Below are positions 1 to 11,040 of a stretch of 64,000 nt of DNA, piece after piece. The notes under the pieces were generated by a model. The model searched no databases and was not told the origin of the DNA. It worked only from the letters and a program-made list of their open reading frames with translations. The DNA lies in contig NZ_JANEYT010000001.1 in assembly GCF_024357955.1 (NCBI RefSeq), positions 158,150 through 222,149 on the forward strand. Direction: 5' to 3'. Both the position numbers and the translations under genes were made by a program. Source of the stretch: Photobacterium pectinilyticum (GTDB taxonomy: Bacteria > Pseudomonadota > Gammaproteobacteria > Enterobacterales > Vibrionaceae). Position 1 is the stretch's first letter, and every line of letters begins with the position of its first letter.

Positions 1-2
1 TT

Positions 3-722
3 AAGCCAACAGCGGAACGTCCCTTCGTGCTGGGCCTACCAACAGGTGGCACCCCGCTAGCTACGTACAAGCGTCTTATCGAGCTTTATCAAGCAGGCGA
101 AGTAAGCTTCAAGCATGTTGTTACCTTCAACATGGATGAATACATTGGTATCCCTGCTGACCACCCAGAGTCATACCATAGCTTTATGTTCAACAATTTC
201 TTCAATCATGTTGATATTAAAAAAGAAAACATCAATTTGCTTAACGGCAACACAGAAGATCACGACGCTGAATGCCTACGTTACGAAGAGAAAATTAAGT
301 CATATGGCAAAATTAACCTATTCATGGGCGGCGTGGGCAACGACGGCCACATTGCCTTTAACGAGCCCGCCTCTTCTCTTGCCTCTCGTACCCGCATTAA
401 GACCCTGACGGAAGATACCCGCATCGCGAACTCCCGATTTTTCGATGGCGATATCAACCAAGTACCGAAATACGCACTGACCATCGGTGTCGGTACCCTA
501 CTGGATTCAGCCGAAATTTTGGTACTCGTAACCGGTCACAATAAAGCCCTAGCGCTACAAGCGGCGGTAGAAGGCTCAGTTAACCACTTATGGACAGTGT
601 CTGCGCTTCAGCTTCACCCTAAGTCTCTTCTTGTGTGCGATGAACCATCCACACAAGAGCTAAAAGTGAAAACAGTGAAGTACTTCCGTGAGCTTGAAGC
701 TGAAAACATCAAACATCTATAA
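3..722 (+). CDS. nagB: Glucosamine-6-phosphate deaminase, 5' end cut by window edge
   Basis: Cytosolic enzyme that converts glucosamine-6-phosphate to fructose-6-phosphate and ammonia, the last step of N-acetylglucosamine use. The frame is open from the first bases, so the true start lies outside the window. 239 residues remain of about 266 in the Escherichia coli enzyme. The substrate loop LPTGGTP, the NMDEY motif and the [14 protein letters not shown] active-site segment are all readable. The GTG at 27 is internal (Val) and not the start. nagA follows after 14 bp and nagC after that, so this is the nag operon. Confidence 0.97.
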   Translation, partial: KPTAERPFVLGLPTGGTPLATYKRLIELYQAGEVSFKHVVTFNMDEYIGIPADHPESYHSFMFNNFFNHVDIKKENINLLNGNTEDHDAECLRYEEKIKSYGKINLFMGGVGNDGHIAFNEPASSLASRTRIKTLTEDTRIANSRFFDGDINQVPKYALTIGVGTLLDSAEILVLVTGHNKALALQAAVEGSVNHLWTVSALQLHPKSLLVCDEPSTQELKVKTVKYFRELEAENIKHL

Positions 723-736
723 TCAAGGAGTTATTC

Positions 737-1873
737 ATGTACGCGCTAACCCATTGTCGTATTTACACCGGTAGCGATGTGCTGAATAACCACGCCGTCA
801 TTATTGACGGCGTGAACATTCACGCTGTCTGCCCCGTTTCTGAACTTCCTGCTGATATTGAAATCCGCGACCTTGAGGGTGCCAATCTGACACCTGGCTT
901 TATTGACCTTCAGCTGAATGGCTGTGGTGGAGTCATGCTCAATGATGAGATCAATGCCGACACGATCCATACCATGCACCGTGCCAACCTGAAATCAGGC
1001 TGCACCAGCTTTCTGCCAACGCTGATCACCTCTTCAGACGAAGATATGAAAGCAGCTATCGCTGCCGAGCGCGACTACCAGGGTCAATACCAAAACCATT
1101 CACTGGGCTTGCACCTCGAAGGTCCTTACCTGAATGTGATGAAAAAAGGTATCCACTCTGTTGACCATATCCGCCGCTCTGACAATGCAATGATCAACAC
1201 CATATGCGAAAACGCCGATGTGGTGACCAAGGTAACCCTAGCGCCGGAGCAAAACGACCATAGCCATATTGAGCAATTGGTTGAAGCCGGGATAGTAGTA
1301 TCTGCAGGTCACACCAATGCCACTTACGTCGAAGCCCGCAAAGGCTTTGCGTCAGGGATCAGTTTCGCTACCCACTTGTTCAATGCTATGACCCCTATGG
1401 CCGGTCGAGAGCCAGGCATGGTCGGTGCCATTTATGACACGCCAGAGGTCTATACCGGTGTGATTGCTGATGGTTTCCATGTCGATTATGCCAACATCCG
1501 CCTGGCCCACCGTATGAAAGGCAACAAACTTGTTTTGGTCACCGATGCAACTGCACCTGCAGGAGCAGACATGGATCACTTTATTTTTGTCGGCAAGAAA
1601 GTATATTACCGTGATGGTAAGTGTGTTGATGAAAATGGCACACTTGGTGGTTCGGCACTCACAATGATCGAAGCGGTTCAGAATAGTGTCGAACATGCAG
1701 GTATCGCCCTGGACGAAGCGATTCGAATGGCTACCCTCTACCCTGCTCGCGCTATCAGCGTTGATCAGAAACTGGGTGCCATCAAAAAAGGCATGGTTGC
1801 AAACTTAGCCATTTTTGATCGTGACTACAAGGTTCAGGCGACTGTTGTTAACGGCGAATACGAGCAGAATTAA
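737..1873 (+). CDS. nagA: N-acetylglucosamine-6-phosphate deacetylase
   Basis: Cytosolic amidohydrolase that removes the acetyl group of GlcNAc-6-phosphate to feed NagB. It has 378 residues, the usual family length (E. coli 382). Visible metal and substrate motifs are [21 protein letters not shown] and VTDAT, in the family order. An AAGGAG ribosome site precedes the ATG. It lies between nagB (14 bp) and nagC (2 bp), so the three are co-transcribed. In a chitin-using marine bacterium this pathway handles chitin-derived amino sugar. Confidence 0.97.
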   Translation: MYALTHCRIYTGSDVLNNHAVIIDGVNIHAVCPVSELPADIEIRDLEGANLTPGFIDLQLNGCGGVMLNDEINADTIHTMHRANLKSGCTSFLPTLITSSDEDMKAAIAAERDYQGQYQNHSLGLHLEGPYLNVMKKGIHSVDHIRRSDNAMINTICENADVVTKVTLAPEQNDHSHIEQLVEAGIVVSAGHTNATYVEARKGFASGISFATHLFNAMTPMAGREPGMVGAIYDTPEVYTGVIADGFHVDYANIRLAHRMKGNKLVLVTDATAPAGADMDHFIFVGKKVYYRDGKCVDENGTLGGSALTMIEAVQNSVEHAGIALDEAIRMATLYPARAISVDQKLGAIKKGMVANLAIFDRDYKVQATVVNGEYEQN

Positions 1874-1875
1874 CT

Positions 1876-3090
1876 ATGACAGGCGGACAAATAGGTAATG
1901 TTGATCTGGTAAAACAGCTGAATAGTGCAGCTGTTTACCGGCTCATCGACTTGCAAGGCCCTATATCTCGAATCCAGGTTGCTGATATCAGTCAGCTTGC
2001 ACCTGCAAGTGTTACTAAAATCACCCGCCAACTGCTGGAGCGCGGCTTGATTAAAGAGGTCGCGCAGCAGGCTTCCACCGGAGGCCGGCGTGCAATTTCG
2101 CTGACCACAGAGTCAGCACCTTTCCACTCGATTGCGATTCGTCTTGGGCGCAACTACATCGAGCTAACGATTTATGATCTCAGCGGCAAGCACATTGTCG
2201 GTACAGCGCATTCTTTCCACTATACCAACGCGCAAGGACTTATTGATGGCTTGCTTGAACATATCCGCAAGTTCATTGCCGATAACCAGAATATCCTGCG
2301 CGAACTGGTTGCCTTCGGGATTACCCTACCGGGCCTGATTGATCCGGAAAGTGGTGTGGTGGAGTACATGCCACATATTGATGTCGATAACTTGCCGTTG
2401 TCGGAAATTATCACTGACAAATACGGTGTTGCCTGTTTTGTCGGCAATGACATCCGCGGCTTGGCACTGGCTGAGCATTATTTCGGTTCGAGCAAAGACT
2501 GCAAAGACTCTATTTTGGTTAGTGTCCACCACGGTACCGGTGCGGGGATCATCGTCAACGGTCAGGTCTTCTTGGGCTTTAACCGAAATGTCGGTGAGAT
2601 AGGTCATATCCAGATCGACCCACTTGGCGACAAGTGCCAGTGTGGCAACTTTGGCTGCCTAGAAACCGTCGCTGCCGATCCGGCGATTATCCGCCACGTT
2701 CAAGCCCTGCTTGACCAAGGCTACCCGAGTTCACTGCAAGAGCTGGAAGATGTCACCATGCCAGCCATCTGCGAAGCAGCCAATAAGGGCGACGAACTGG
2801 CAAGCCAAGCATTAATCAAGGTGGGTAATCAATTGGGCAAAGCCCTGGCAATGACCATCAACTTGTTTAACCCCCAGAAAATTATCGTTGCGGGTAATAT
2901 TACCCAAGCTAAAGATGTGATTTTTCCGGCGATTCGCCGCTGCGTGGAAACCCAGTCACTTTCGACCTTTAACAAAGACTTGCCAATCGTTGAATCAGTG
3001 CTCTACACCCAGCCGACCATCGGTGCATTTTCGATGATCAAGCGTGCGATGCTTAACGGTGTCTTGCTGCAACGCTTGCTAGAAGAGTAA
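1876..3090 (+). CDS. nagC: NagC/Mlc-type ROK repressor of amino-sugar genes
   Basis: ROK-family transcriptional regulator of 404 residues. The N-terminal winged helix spans about residues 10-80, followed by the sugar-kinase-like domain. The zinc site is intact: GEIGHIQID, then CQCGNFGCLE. In the family, binding of GlcNAc-6-phosphate releases DNA and induces nag and chitin genes. It begins 2 bp after nagA, so the repressor is made from the operon it controls. This copy is a useful contrast to the second ROK protein at 55.5-56.6 kb, which lacks the zinc residues. Confidence 0.93.
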   Translation: MTGGQIGNVDLVKQLNSAAVYRLIDLQGPISRIQVADISQLAPASVTKITRQLLERGLIKEVAQQASTGGRRAISLTTESAPFHSIAIRLGRNYIELTIYDLSGKHIVGTAHSFHYTNAQGLIDGLLEHIRKFIADNQNILRELVAFGITLPGLIDPESGVVEYMPHIDVDNLPLSEIITDKYGVACFVGNDIRGLALAEHYFGSSKDCKDSILVSVHHGTGAGIIVNGQVFLGFNRNVGEIGHIQIDPLGDKCQCGNFGCLETVAADPAIIRHVQALLDQGYPSSLQELEDVTMPAICEAANKGDELASQALIKVGNQLGKALAMTINLFNPQKIIVAGNITQAKDVIFPAIRRCVETQSLSTFNKDLPIVESVLYTQPTIGAFSMIKRAMLNGVLLQRLLEE

Positions 3091-3164
3091 CGAAAACAAA
3101 GGGTAAAGCGAAAAACAAAGCAATAAGATAGCTTTTCAGATTGTTCATCCTGTTACAAAATATT

Positions 3165-3200
3165 AAGGGCAGACTTCAGACAGAAGACTGCCCTTCGTGT
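3165..3200 (+). terminator. Hairpin after nagC
   Basis: An 8-bp inverted repeat AAGGGCAG/CTGCCCTT (3165-3172 and 3188-3195) is followed by a moderately T-rich stretch. It probably ends the nagBAC transcript. The T tract is weak. Confidence 0.55.
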
Positions 3201-3320
3201 TATATTTTGCCGTCAATAAAGTACCCTCATCGATAGAGGTACATACCCAACAGCCAGTCCACACATCTAATTTATCCATATTTGGCCTGGCGAAAAACCA
3301 TAAAGGAATGTCAGCCTAGC

Positions 3321-4907
3321 ATGGAACTTATCTACATCATCGCCGCCTTCTTGGCTGGCTTTATCGCACTTAGGTGCAAGTTGCCCCCGCTCGTGGGCTT
3401 CCTTGTCGCCGGCTTTGCCCTGAATACCGCAGGCTATGAATCAACCCCGGTATTATCGACCCTGGCTGATCTCGGTGTAACACTACTGCTTTTTACCATC
3501 GGCCTAAAGCTCGATGTCAAAACCCTGCTAACCAAAGAAATTTGGGGGGGGGCCACCCTGCACAACCTGCTTACGACCGGCCTGTTTACCCTCGCTTTAC
3601 TTGCCCTAAAGCAACTAGGGGTTGGTATGATGGCAGGTCTCGATGTGGCGCAAATTGCCTTGCTTGCTTTTGCTCTGTCGTTCTCCAGTACCGTATTTGC
3701 CATCAAGGCACTACAGGAAAAAGGCGAGCTCAACGCAACTTACGGTACCCTAGCCATCGGGATCCTGGTTATGCAGGATATCTTCGCGGTGCTTTTCCTG
3801 ACCGTGTCGACCGGTAAGATCCCTGAAATCACAGCCCTTGCCTTGTTTGCCCTGCCACTGCTGCGCCCTTCGCTGTTTAAAATCCTTGACCGTGCCGGGC
3901 ACGGTGAAATGCTGGTGCTCTATGGTATTTTCCTCGCGCTAGTCGCCGGTGCCGGCCTGTTTGAATTCGTCGGAATGAAGGCAGATCTCGGCGCGCTGAT
4001 CATGGGCATGATGCTCGCTGCCCATCCCAAATCATCAGAGATGTCAAAATCGCTGTTCAACCTTAAAGAGCTATTGCTAGTCTGTTTTTTCCTCAACATT
4101 GGCTTGGCAGAGCAGCCGACGCTCGACGGATTACTGATGGCACTGCTACTGATGCTCATGCTACCGATCAAGGGGATTTTGTACTACGTTATCTTTAATT
4201 TGTTCCGATACCGGGTCCGCACCTCCCTGCTCGGTACCCTGACTCTGTTTAACTACAGTGAATTTGGTCTTATCGTCGGCGGTCTCGCCTACAAGATGGG
4301 GATGCTTCCAGGCAGCTTCTTGGTCGCTATCGCGATTGCGGTCTCCCTCTCATTTCTTGTTGCCGCCCCGCTCAACAGCTTGGGGCATCGCCTGTACAAA
4401 GGAGCCTCAAAGTGGCTCAAGGAATTTGAACCTGAAAAACTCAATGTCAGTGATCGCCTGATTGATCTGGGAAATAAGCAAATTCTGATCTTGGGGATGG
4501 GCCGGATTGGCAGTGGGGCCTATGACGAGCTGGTTGCAACCTACGGCAATAAGATCATCGGTGTCGAGGCCCGAGAAGACTCTGTTGAGCTACACCAAGC
4601 TCAAGGCCGCCATGTCATTCACGGCGATGCAACTGACTCAGATTTTTGGGCCCGAGTGATCTCCAAGCAAAATATCCAGCTGATCCTACTTGCCATGCCG
4701 CACAGCCAAGCCAATAATTTTGCCCTCGAGCAAATCCGTGAGCGAAATTACCAAGGCCAAATCGCCGCTATCGCCAAATACAGTGATGACGAAGAAGAGC
4801 TCAAAGCACTAGGAGTCGATGCTGCCTTCAATATTTACCATGAAGCCGGTAGCGGTTTTGCCCGTCATGTATGTGAACATTTGACGCCACAAATTAAGTC
4901 GAACTAA
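3321..4907 (+). CDS. CPA2-family cation:proton antiporter with TrkA-N domain (YbaL/KefB-like)
   Basis: Inner-membrane monovalent cation/H+ antiporter. About the first 380 residues are hydrophobic with 11-13 predicted helices (Na_H_Exchanger fold). The C-terminus has a nucleotide-binding TrkA-N domain with the Rossmann motif ILGMGRIG, and no TrkA-C domain follows. The ATG at 3321 is preferred over the upstream TTG at 3282 because the protein then begins with MELIYIIAAF, a membrane helix, with AAAGGA about 15 bp upstream. It has its own terminator and stands alone. A run of nine G residues (3544-3552) lies within codons for Trp-Gly-Gly. The family is clear; the transported ion cannot be named. 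Confidence 0.85.
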   Translation: MELIYIIAAFLAGFIALRCKLPPLVGFLVAGFALNTAGYESTPVLSTLADLGVTLLLFTIGLKLDVKTLLTKEIWGGATLHNLLTTGLFTLALLALKQLGVGMMAGLDVAQIALLAFALSFSSTVFAIKALQEKGELNATYGTLAIGILVMQDIFAVLFLTVSTGKIPEITALALFALPLLRPSLFKILDRAGHGEMLVLYGIFLALVAGAGLFEFVGMKADLGALIMGMMLAAHPKSSEMSKSLFNLKELLLVCFFLNIGLAEQPTLDGLLMALLLMLMLPIKGILYYVIFNLFRYRVRTSLLGTLTLFNYSEFGLIVGGLAYKMGMLPGSFLVAIAIAVSLSFLVAAPLNSLGHRLYKGASKWLKEFEPEKLNVSDRLIDLGNKQILILGMGRIGSGAYDELVATYGNKIIGVEAREDSVELHQAQGRHVIHGDATDSDFWARVISKQNIQLILLAMPHSQANNFALEQIRERNYQGQIAAIAKYSDDEEELKALGVDAAFNIYHEAGSGFARHVCEHLTPQIKSN

Positions 4908-4925
4908 TTTCACCTCTTCACGGTA

Positions 4926-4955
4926 AAACGGCAGCTTCGGCTGCTGTTTGTTTTT
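4926..4955 (+). terminator. Rho-independent terminator of the antiporter gene
   Basis: A GGCAGC-TTCG-GCTGCT hairpin with AAA/TTT flanks is followed by GTTTTT. The UUCG tetraloop is typical of strong terminators. Confidence 0.8.
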
Positions 4956-5255
4956 GTGCGCAAAATATCACCCACAGTTAACTTTCATTCGGAATTTGGC
5001 GTTAATTTTGAATATTATTCATCATCAGCTCTTTTTATTTATTGAATTGAAATTGATGGTTGCAATTCATTGTTGAATACGCAATTTTAACAATTAACAA
5101 AAGGACAGCGATGATGTGGACAAGACTGCCTAGCACATAACAAAGTGCTAACGCATCAGAAATGCAAACCTATACAAATATGGTTATGCACTCCGCCACG
5201 CTGATTCCGGCAATTTTCATGGATAGCAACATTTAGTAATTTTGGGGTAGGTAGT
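4956..5255 (+). other. asnB upstream region with a possible 9-codon leader
   Basis: 300 AT-rich bases before asnB with no ordinary gene. At 5111-5140 there is a very short reading frame, MMWTRLPST then stop, with AAGGA five bases before its ATG. It has no asparagine codons, so it is not a classical attenuation leader, and it may be chance. No clear sigma-70 boxes could be chosen with confidence. Confidence 0.35.
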
Positions 5256-6920
5256 ATGTGTTCAGTATTTGGGATCCTAGACATCAAGAGTGATGCAACG
5301 GCATTACGTCAAACCGCATTGGAAATGTCTAAAAAAATGCGCCATCGCGGACCTGACTGGTCTGGCATTTATTCATCGGATAAAGCCATTCTTGTTCACG
5401 AACGTCTGGCTATCGTCGACCTGAACAGCGGTGAACAGCCTCTTTACAATGCTGATAAAACACATGCCCTTGCGGTAAATGGTGAGATCTACAACCACAA
5501 AGAGCTACGTGCTGAATTTGCCCCAGACTACCCGTTCCAGACCGAGTCTGACTGTGAAATCATTCTGGCGCTATACAAAGAGAAAGGCCCTGAGCTACTT
5601 GATTACCTCAACGGTATTTTCGGCTTTATCCTGTACGATGAGCAGGAAGATGCCTACCTGATCGGCCGTGACCATATCGGCATCATTCCGCTATACCATG
5701 GCTATGACGAGCACGGTAACTACTACGTAGCCTCAGAAATGAAGGCATTGGTTCCGGTTTGTAAATCAATCAGTGAATTCCCTCCTGGCCACTTCCTATG
5801 GAGCAAAGCCGGTGAACCAACCCGCTACTACAAGCGCGACTGGATGGAATTTGATGCAGTGGTTGACGCCAAGACGGATAAAGTTGCGCTGACCGATGCA
5901 TTGGAAGGTGCGGTTAAACGCCAGCTAATGACTGATGTACCTTACGGTGTACTGCTTTCCGGTGGCTTGGATTCCTCTGTAATTTCAGCTATTACCAAGA
6001 AATTTGCCGCTCGCCGTATCGAAGATAACGAAGAGTCTGATGCTTGGTGGCCAACCCTGCACTCCTTCGCCATTGGCCTAGAAGGCGCACCGGACCTAAA
6101 AGCAGCCAAGGTTGTTGCCGATAGCATCGGCACCGTGCACCATGAACTAACTTATACCGTTCAGGAAGGTCTTGATGCTATCCGTGATGTGATTTACCAC
6201 ATCGAGACTTACGATGTTACCACCATCCGCGCATCGACTCCGATGTACCTGATGTCACGTAAGATCCGCGCAATGGGTATCAAAATGGTACTGTCAGGCG
6301 AAGGTGCCGACGAAGTTTTCGGTGGCTACCTGTACTTCCACAAAGCGCCTAACGCTCAAGAGTTCCATGAAGAAACGGTCCGCAAGCTACTCGCACTAAA
6401 CATGTTTGACTGCGCCCGTGCCAACAAATCAATGGCAGCATGGGGCATCGAAGCTCGCGTTCCTTTCCTCGATAAAGAGTTTCTGGAAGTGGCTATGCGC
6501 CTTAACCCAGAAGACAAGATGTGTGGCAACGGCAAGATGGAAAAACACATTCTGCGCGAGTGTTTCGGCCATTACCTACCAGAATCGGTTGCTTGGCGTC
6601 AGAAAGAGCAGTTCTCTGATGGCGTAGGCTATAGCTGGATTGACTCCCTGCGTGAGGTTGCTGAAGCCAAAGTGTCTGATCAACAGCTTGAAACAGCGAA
6701 GTTCCGCTTCCCATACAACACACCAACAACCAAGGAAGCTTACGTGTACCGTGAGATTTTCGAAGAGCTGTTCCCACTCGAAGATGCAGCTAAATGTGTG
6801 CCAGGTGGCCCATCAATCGCTTGCTCTAGTGCCAAAGCCATCGAATGGGATGAGAGCTTCAAGAACAGCGCGGACCCATCAGGCCGAGCGGTGGCTGCCG
6901 TCCACAACGAAGCTTACTAA
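5256..6920 (+). CDS. asnB: Glutamine-hydrolysing asparagine synthetase B
   Basis: Makes asparagine from aspartate, ATP and glutamine. It is 554 residues long, the same as the E. coli protein. Cys2, exposed after Met removal (MCSVFGILD), is the glutaminase nucleophile. The N-terminal Ntn-hydrolase domain covers about residues 2-190. The synthetase domain follows, with the pyrophosphate loop LSGGLDSS near residue 233 and the SGEGADEVFGGY motif. GGGGTAGG precedes the ATG. It is a single-gene unit between two terminators, as in V. cholerae, where it also lies near nag. Confidence 0.97.
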   Translation: MCSVFGILDIKSDATALRQTALEMSKKMRHRGPDWSGIYSSDKAILVHERLAIVDLNSGEQPLYNADKTHALAVNGEIYNHKELRAEFAPDYPFQTESDCEIILALYKEKGPELLDYLNGIFGFILYDEQEDAYLIGRDHIGIIPLYHGYDEHGNYYVASEMKALVPVCKSISEFPPGHFLWSKAGEPTRYYKRDWMEFDAVVDAKTDKVALTDALEGAVKRQLMTDVPYGVLLSGGLDSSVISAITKKFAARRIEDNEESDAWWPTLHSFAIGLEGAPDLKAAKVVADSIGTVHHELTYTVQEGLDAIRDVIYHIETYDVTTIRASTPMYLMSRKIRAMGIKMVLSGEGADEVFGGYLYFHKAPNAQEFHEETVRKLLALNMFDCARANKSMAAWGIEARVPFLDKEFLEVAMRLNPEDKMCGNGKMEKHILRECFGHYLPESVAWRQKEQFSDGVGYSWIDSLREVAEAKVSDQQLETAKFRFPYNTPTTKEAYVYREIFEELFPLEDAAKCVPGGPSIACSSAKAIEWDESFKNSADPSGRAVAAVHNEAY

Positions 6921-6949
6921 CCCCACCGTCTAGTTTTATGGTGTGATAT

Positions 6950-6982
6950 AAAAAAACGAGAGACTTGGCCTCTCGTTTTTTG
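6950..6982. terminator. Bidirectional terminator between asnB and the barrel gene
   Basis: An inverted repeat built on ACGAGAG/CTCTCGT is flanked by A6 on the left and T6 on the right. It can therefore end asnB (+) and the convergent outer-membrane protein gene (-). Confidence 0.85.
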
Positions 6983-7001
6983 TGTTAACTGGCTACGCAA
7001 A

Positions 7002-7541
7002 CTAGAAGTAGAAGCGTGTACCAAAGACAAAGCGAGTGAAACTATCTTCGAGGCCATCTTTCGTCACATTGATATCATCCGTCGCGATGCTGTAATTCAC
7101 CTCGGCACTTATCGCTACATGTGGGTTAACAAAATACTTAATCCCGCCTGCAAATTTAAGCGTCATCGCAGTCGCATCTTCAAAGTCGAAGTCAAAATCA
7201 CCATCACTCCCTGACAGGTTTGCGACTTGGGCTGCTAAACCCAAATATGGCACCCAGTTAGTGCTATTGGTAAAGTTATACTCAGTAAAAGCACCTAGCT
7301 GGAACTGCTGTGAGCTGTCACTCATGCTTACATCCAACACGCCACCGATTTCCCAATCTTCACGAATAAAATAGCCATAGGATGTGTTAAGGACAAACAG
7401 ATAGTCATCAACATAGTCAAGGTCTAGACTACCTTGGAGGCCAAACTCTTGTGTCCCCTGCTCCAAAGTAACCCCTGCTAACGCTGGCGTTGCCGCCCCC
7501 AACGCTAATAATGTTGCTATTGCCACTGCATGCTTCTTCAT
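7002..7541 (-). CDS. Small outer-membrane beta-barrel protein
   Basis: 179 residues with a clear signal peptide ending in TPALA-G at about residue 22. The rest has alternating beta strands and a C-terminal aromatic residue (RFYF), the usual signature for assembly by the BAM complex. The length fits an eight-stranded barrel of the OmpA-like/OmpW-like group. I cannot assign a ligand. It is monocistronic, converges on asnB, and has an ATG preceded by AAGGAGAG. Confidence 0.7.
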   Translation of the reverse strand: MKKHAVAIATLLALGAATPALAGVTLEQGTQEFGLQGSLDLDYVDDYLFVLNTSYGYFIREDWEIGGVLDVSMSDSSQQFQLGAFTEYNFTNSTNWVPYLGLAAQVANLSGSDGDFDFDFEDATAMTLKFAGGIKYFVNPHVAISAEVNYSIATDDINVTKDGLEDSFTRFVFGTRFYF

Positions 7542-7627
7542 GATTATTCTCTCCTTGTTGTATGCTGCAAAATAATCATAGATGCTAGAGCAAAAAGTTA
7601 CTAAATTGTTTCATTATCTTTGTGACA

Positions 7628-7655
7628 CAAAAAAGGCCAACTTACGTTGACCTTC
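7628..7655 (-). terminator. Terminator of gsk
   Basis: Read on the minus strand, AAGGTCAAC and GTTGGCCTT form a stem with one mismatch, followed by TTTTTT. Confidence 0.75.
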
Positions 7656-7682
7656 TTTTTCAGCGTCTATTGGCACTAAAAC

Positions 7683-8987
7683 TTAGCGTTCCCAATATGC
7701 TTCTTCCAGGCTGTCTTCACGCTCAGGCAGGCCACGAGACAGACGCGGAGAATGCTGCGCCAATACTTCGTAGCTCACTCGGTTCGAGTACAAGCAAACC
7801 TGTGAGAAAGACGAGTAAGTCAGGAAATCAAACTGATGCTTGCTCGACTTCGGTACATTGTCTTTGTGGTAACGGTTCGCAGACATATCGTGCAACAGTG
7901 CAGACAATGCACCATCACCGGCACCGTTGGTGTTCTTGATACGTTCAGGGCCACCCATATATGGGGCAATGTGAGAGTACACCTTGATCGGGGTCTGACA
8001 CTCTGATTTCAGCATTGGGCGGCTGAATTCGTAACGGTTGAACTCAGGAATTTCACCCGGTAGCAACGGTAGGCTGGTTTCACGCTTGGCTTCATCTTCA
8101 GTGTAGCCAGCCGTGTAAAGACCGACAGGGCCTGCAGTGCAAAGCACCAAATCAACCCACTCAAGGGTTTTTTCAGAGGCGATCAATGGATCAGATTCAC
8201 CGGTCAGGGCTTCGGCTTCATCTTCGTTCATCGCAACAACCGTCACATGATCACGAAGGAAGTCACGCCACCACTGTGGATCATCCTCAATCACAAACTT
8301 GGTCCCCAATGTCAGAACGACAGGTACATCATGCTTCTTGGCGTATTCAATGGCCTGCATGGTAGCTGCTGGCATTGGGTCGCCGTCTTTACAACGTACC
8401 AGGTAAGCGGTGAGTACCAAGGCTGAAGCGCGTTTAAACACATCTTCCGGAATGCTGCTTGGGTCAAGCTGGTTCATGCGCCCTTCGTTGATCGCGAAAG
8501 TGCGCTCGCCTTCTTTAGAGATCAGAGCGAAACAACGGCCGATAGGGCCATTGACCGGTTGCAGGTGGTTCATATCCATACGGCTTGATGTGTTGCACAG
8601 ATAACGATAGGCATAGCTGCCAATTTCGATATCTTTACTCATCACACCCAATAGGACCGATTTATCATCAGCCAACACCGAGTAGTTATGGAGGGTATTA
8701 CCGATAGTACCACCAGCGAATTCATGGCTGATCAGTTCTTTTTCTTTCAGCTCACGGTATAGCGCTTCAGCTTTCTCATCGGAGATCACCAACGAGTGAC
8801 CTTTACTTAGCTCATAGCGTTCCAGGAATTCATCTTCGACGCATGCTTCAATATCAACCAGTGTCTGGTCAATACCGACAATATGCGTGCGTGTTAATCG
8901 CTTGTCTTGCTTAGCTTGACTAAGAAGGGGATCACGAGCATGGACCGGGAAATAATGCTTCGATTTGCGTTGGCCTGGAAATTTCAT
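7683..8987 (-). CDS. gsk: Inosine/guanosine kinase
   Basis: Cytosolic purine-salvage kinase that phosphorylates inosine and guanosine to IMP and GMP. It is a PfkB/ribokinase-fold protein of 434 residues, matching E. coli Gsk. The C-terminal family signature NTNGAGDGALSALLHD contains the catalytic Asp and the anion-hole GAGD. The gene sits between the barrel protein and hemH, as in other Vibrionaceae, with its own terminator. Confidence 0.95.
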   Translation of the reverse strand: MKFPGQRKSKHYFPVHARDPLLSQAKQDKRLTRTHIVGIDQTLVDIEACVEDEFLERYELSKGHSLVISDEKAEALYRELKEKELISHEFAGGTIGNTLHNYSVLADDKSVLLGVMSKDIEIGSYAYRYLCNTSSRMDMNHLQPVNGPIGRCFALISKEGERTFAINEGRMNQLDPSSIPEDVFKRASALVLTAYLVRCKDGDPMPAATMQAIEYAKKHDVPVVLTLGTKFVIEDDPQWWRDFLRDHVTVVAMNEDEAEALTGESDPLIASEKTLEWVDLVLCTAGPVGLYTAGYTEDEAKRETSLPLLPGEIPEFNRYEFSRPMLKSECQTPIKVYSHIAPYMGGPERIKNTNGAGDGALSALLHDMSANRYHKDNVPKSSKHQFDFLTYSSFSQVCLYSNRVSYEVLAQHSPRLSRGLPEREDSLEEAYWER

Positions 8988-9044
8988 GTCAATGAGCTGT
9001 CTGTTGAGAAATTTTTGCGAATTCTATCACAGAATATAGAACAA

Positions 9045-9078
9045 AAAAGAAAAAGCTCTCACAGAATGTGAGAGCTTT
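9045..9078 (-). terminator. Terminator after hemH
   Basis: AAAGCTCTCACA/TGTGAGAGCTTT forms a near-perfect stem. On the minus strand it is followed by TTTTCTTTTTT. Confidence 0.85.
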
Positions 9079-9150
9079 GTAGCTAATCAGGAAAGTTATC
9101 CATACAGGGCGTTAAGCTATGGCGACACTCGGTCGCTATTAGGTTAATCC

Positions 9151-10146
9151 CTACCAACCTTGGCTATGTTGCTTTACCAGCGAAGCCATTAATTTGATAT
9201 GGTCTGGGCTGTCATTCAGGCAAGGGATCAAATTGAAACTCTCCCCGCCGGCTTCAATAAAGACCTCTTTGCACCCTTCGGCGATCTCTTCCAGCGTTTC
9301 TAGGCAGTCCACCGAAAATGCCGGGCAAATCACATCAAGACGCTTCACGCCTTTTTGAGCCAACTCTCGAATCGTCCCTTCAGTATAAGGCTTGAGCCAT
9401 TCTTCACGGCCGAAAATAGACTGATAGCTCATACTCATTTGCTCACGCGGCATGTCGAGTTGTTCAGCCAGCAGAGCCGTGGTGCCATTACAGTGTTCAG
9501 GATACGGGTCGCCATTGTCAGCATAGCGCTTTGGTATCCCATGGTAAGAACACAGCAGATAATCAGCCTTGCCGTTCTCTTGCCAAAAATCAGTAACAGA
9601 TTCAGCCAGCGCTGAGATGTAATCAGGATGGTCAAAATAGTGGTTCACAAAGCGCAACTCGGGGATCTCCGCCCTCGCCTTAAGCACCTTCGCCACTTTA
9701 TCGAACACCGCCGCAGTGGTGGTACGTGAGTACTGCGGGTATAAAGGAAGCACCAATACGCGTTCGCAGCCCTGCTGCTTGAGTGCATCAAGGCCATCGA
9801 GCATACTCGGACTACCGTAGGTCATGCCCAACTCAACGGGTACTCCCAGGGAGTCTTGCAATGCCTGCTGCTGACGTTTCGAATACACCATCAGTGGAGA
9901 GCCTTCATTCATCCATACTGACTGGTACAGCTTGGCAACTTTCGGCGCGCGGACAGGCAAAATTACCCCGTGTAAGATCGGACACCATAGCCAACGGTTC
10001 ATATCAACCACACGATGGTCATGAAGGAATTCAGATAGAAACCGCTTCACTCCAGCCGGTGTTGCTTCATCTGGTGTTCCCAGATTAACTAGCAGAACCC
10101 CATACGGGCGGGTTTGATTATTGTTATCTATGTTTTGCTCGCTCAT
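9151..10146 (-). CDS. hemH: Ferrochelatase
   Basis: Inserts Fe(II) into protoporphyrin IX, the last step of haem synthesis, at the cytoplasmic face of the inner membrane. The ferrochelatase signature with its metal-site histidine is present ([10 protein letters not shown]), as is [10 protein letters not shown] near the N-terminus. The start at 10146 (MSEQN) is chosen because AAGGA lies four bases upstream. The longer frame begins with GTG at 10158 and would bury that site. This gives 331 residues against about 320 in E. coli. Confidence 0.95.
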   Translation of the reverse strand: MSEQNIDNNNQTRPYGVLLVNLGTPDEATPAGVKRFLSEFLHDHRVVDMNRWLWCPILHGVILPVRAPKVAKLYQSVWMNEGSPLMVYSKRQQQALQDSLGVPVELGMTYGSPSMLDGLDALKQQGCERVLVLPLYPQYSRTTTAAVFDKVAKVLKARAEIPELRFVNHYFDHPDYISALAESVTDFWQENGKADYLLCSYHGIPKRYADNGDPYPEHCNGTTALLAEQLDMPREQMSMSYQSIFGREEWLKPYTEGTIRELAQKGVKRLDVICPAFSVDCLETLEEIAEGCKEVFIEAGGESFNLIPCLNDSPDHIKLMASLVKQHSQGW

Positions 10147-10267
10147 ATCATCCTTCACGCTAACGGCGGTAATGGCCGATCAAGTCAACTATGGGTTGAT
10201 ATAACTGTATCAGTTTTCTTTTCAGTCGGTTATACCTTATCAGATAATAATTAGATCATTTTTCTGC

Positions 10268-10303
10268 AATAAAAAAGCGGGCTGACCCAATGGCCAGCCC
10301 GCT
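10268..10303 (-). terminator. Terminator of adk
   Basis: On the minus strand AAGCGGGCTG and CAGCCCGCTT form a 10-bp stem, followed by TTTTTT. Confidence 0.9.
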
Positions 10304-10328
10304 TGAAAACTTGCTAAGCAACGTGCGA

Positions 10329-11003
<675 letters not shown>

Positions 11004-11040
11004 TCAAAGAAGTGAAAAATACACTGATTAAGCCGTAGTC

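Noticed and set aside
5111..5140. Nine-codon leader before asnB as an attenuator
   Set aside because: It has a ribosome site but no Asn codons and no downstream terminator/antiterminator pair that I could fold, so I only mention it within the upstream region.
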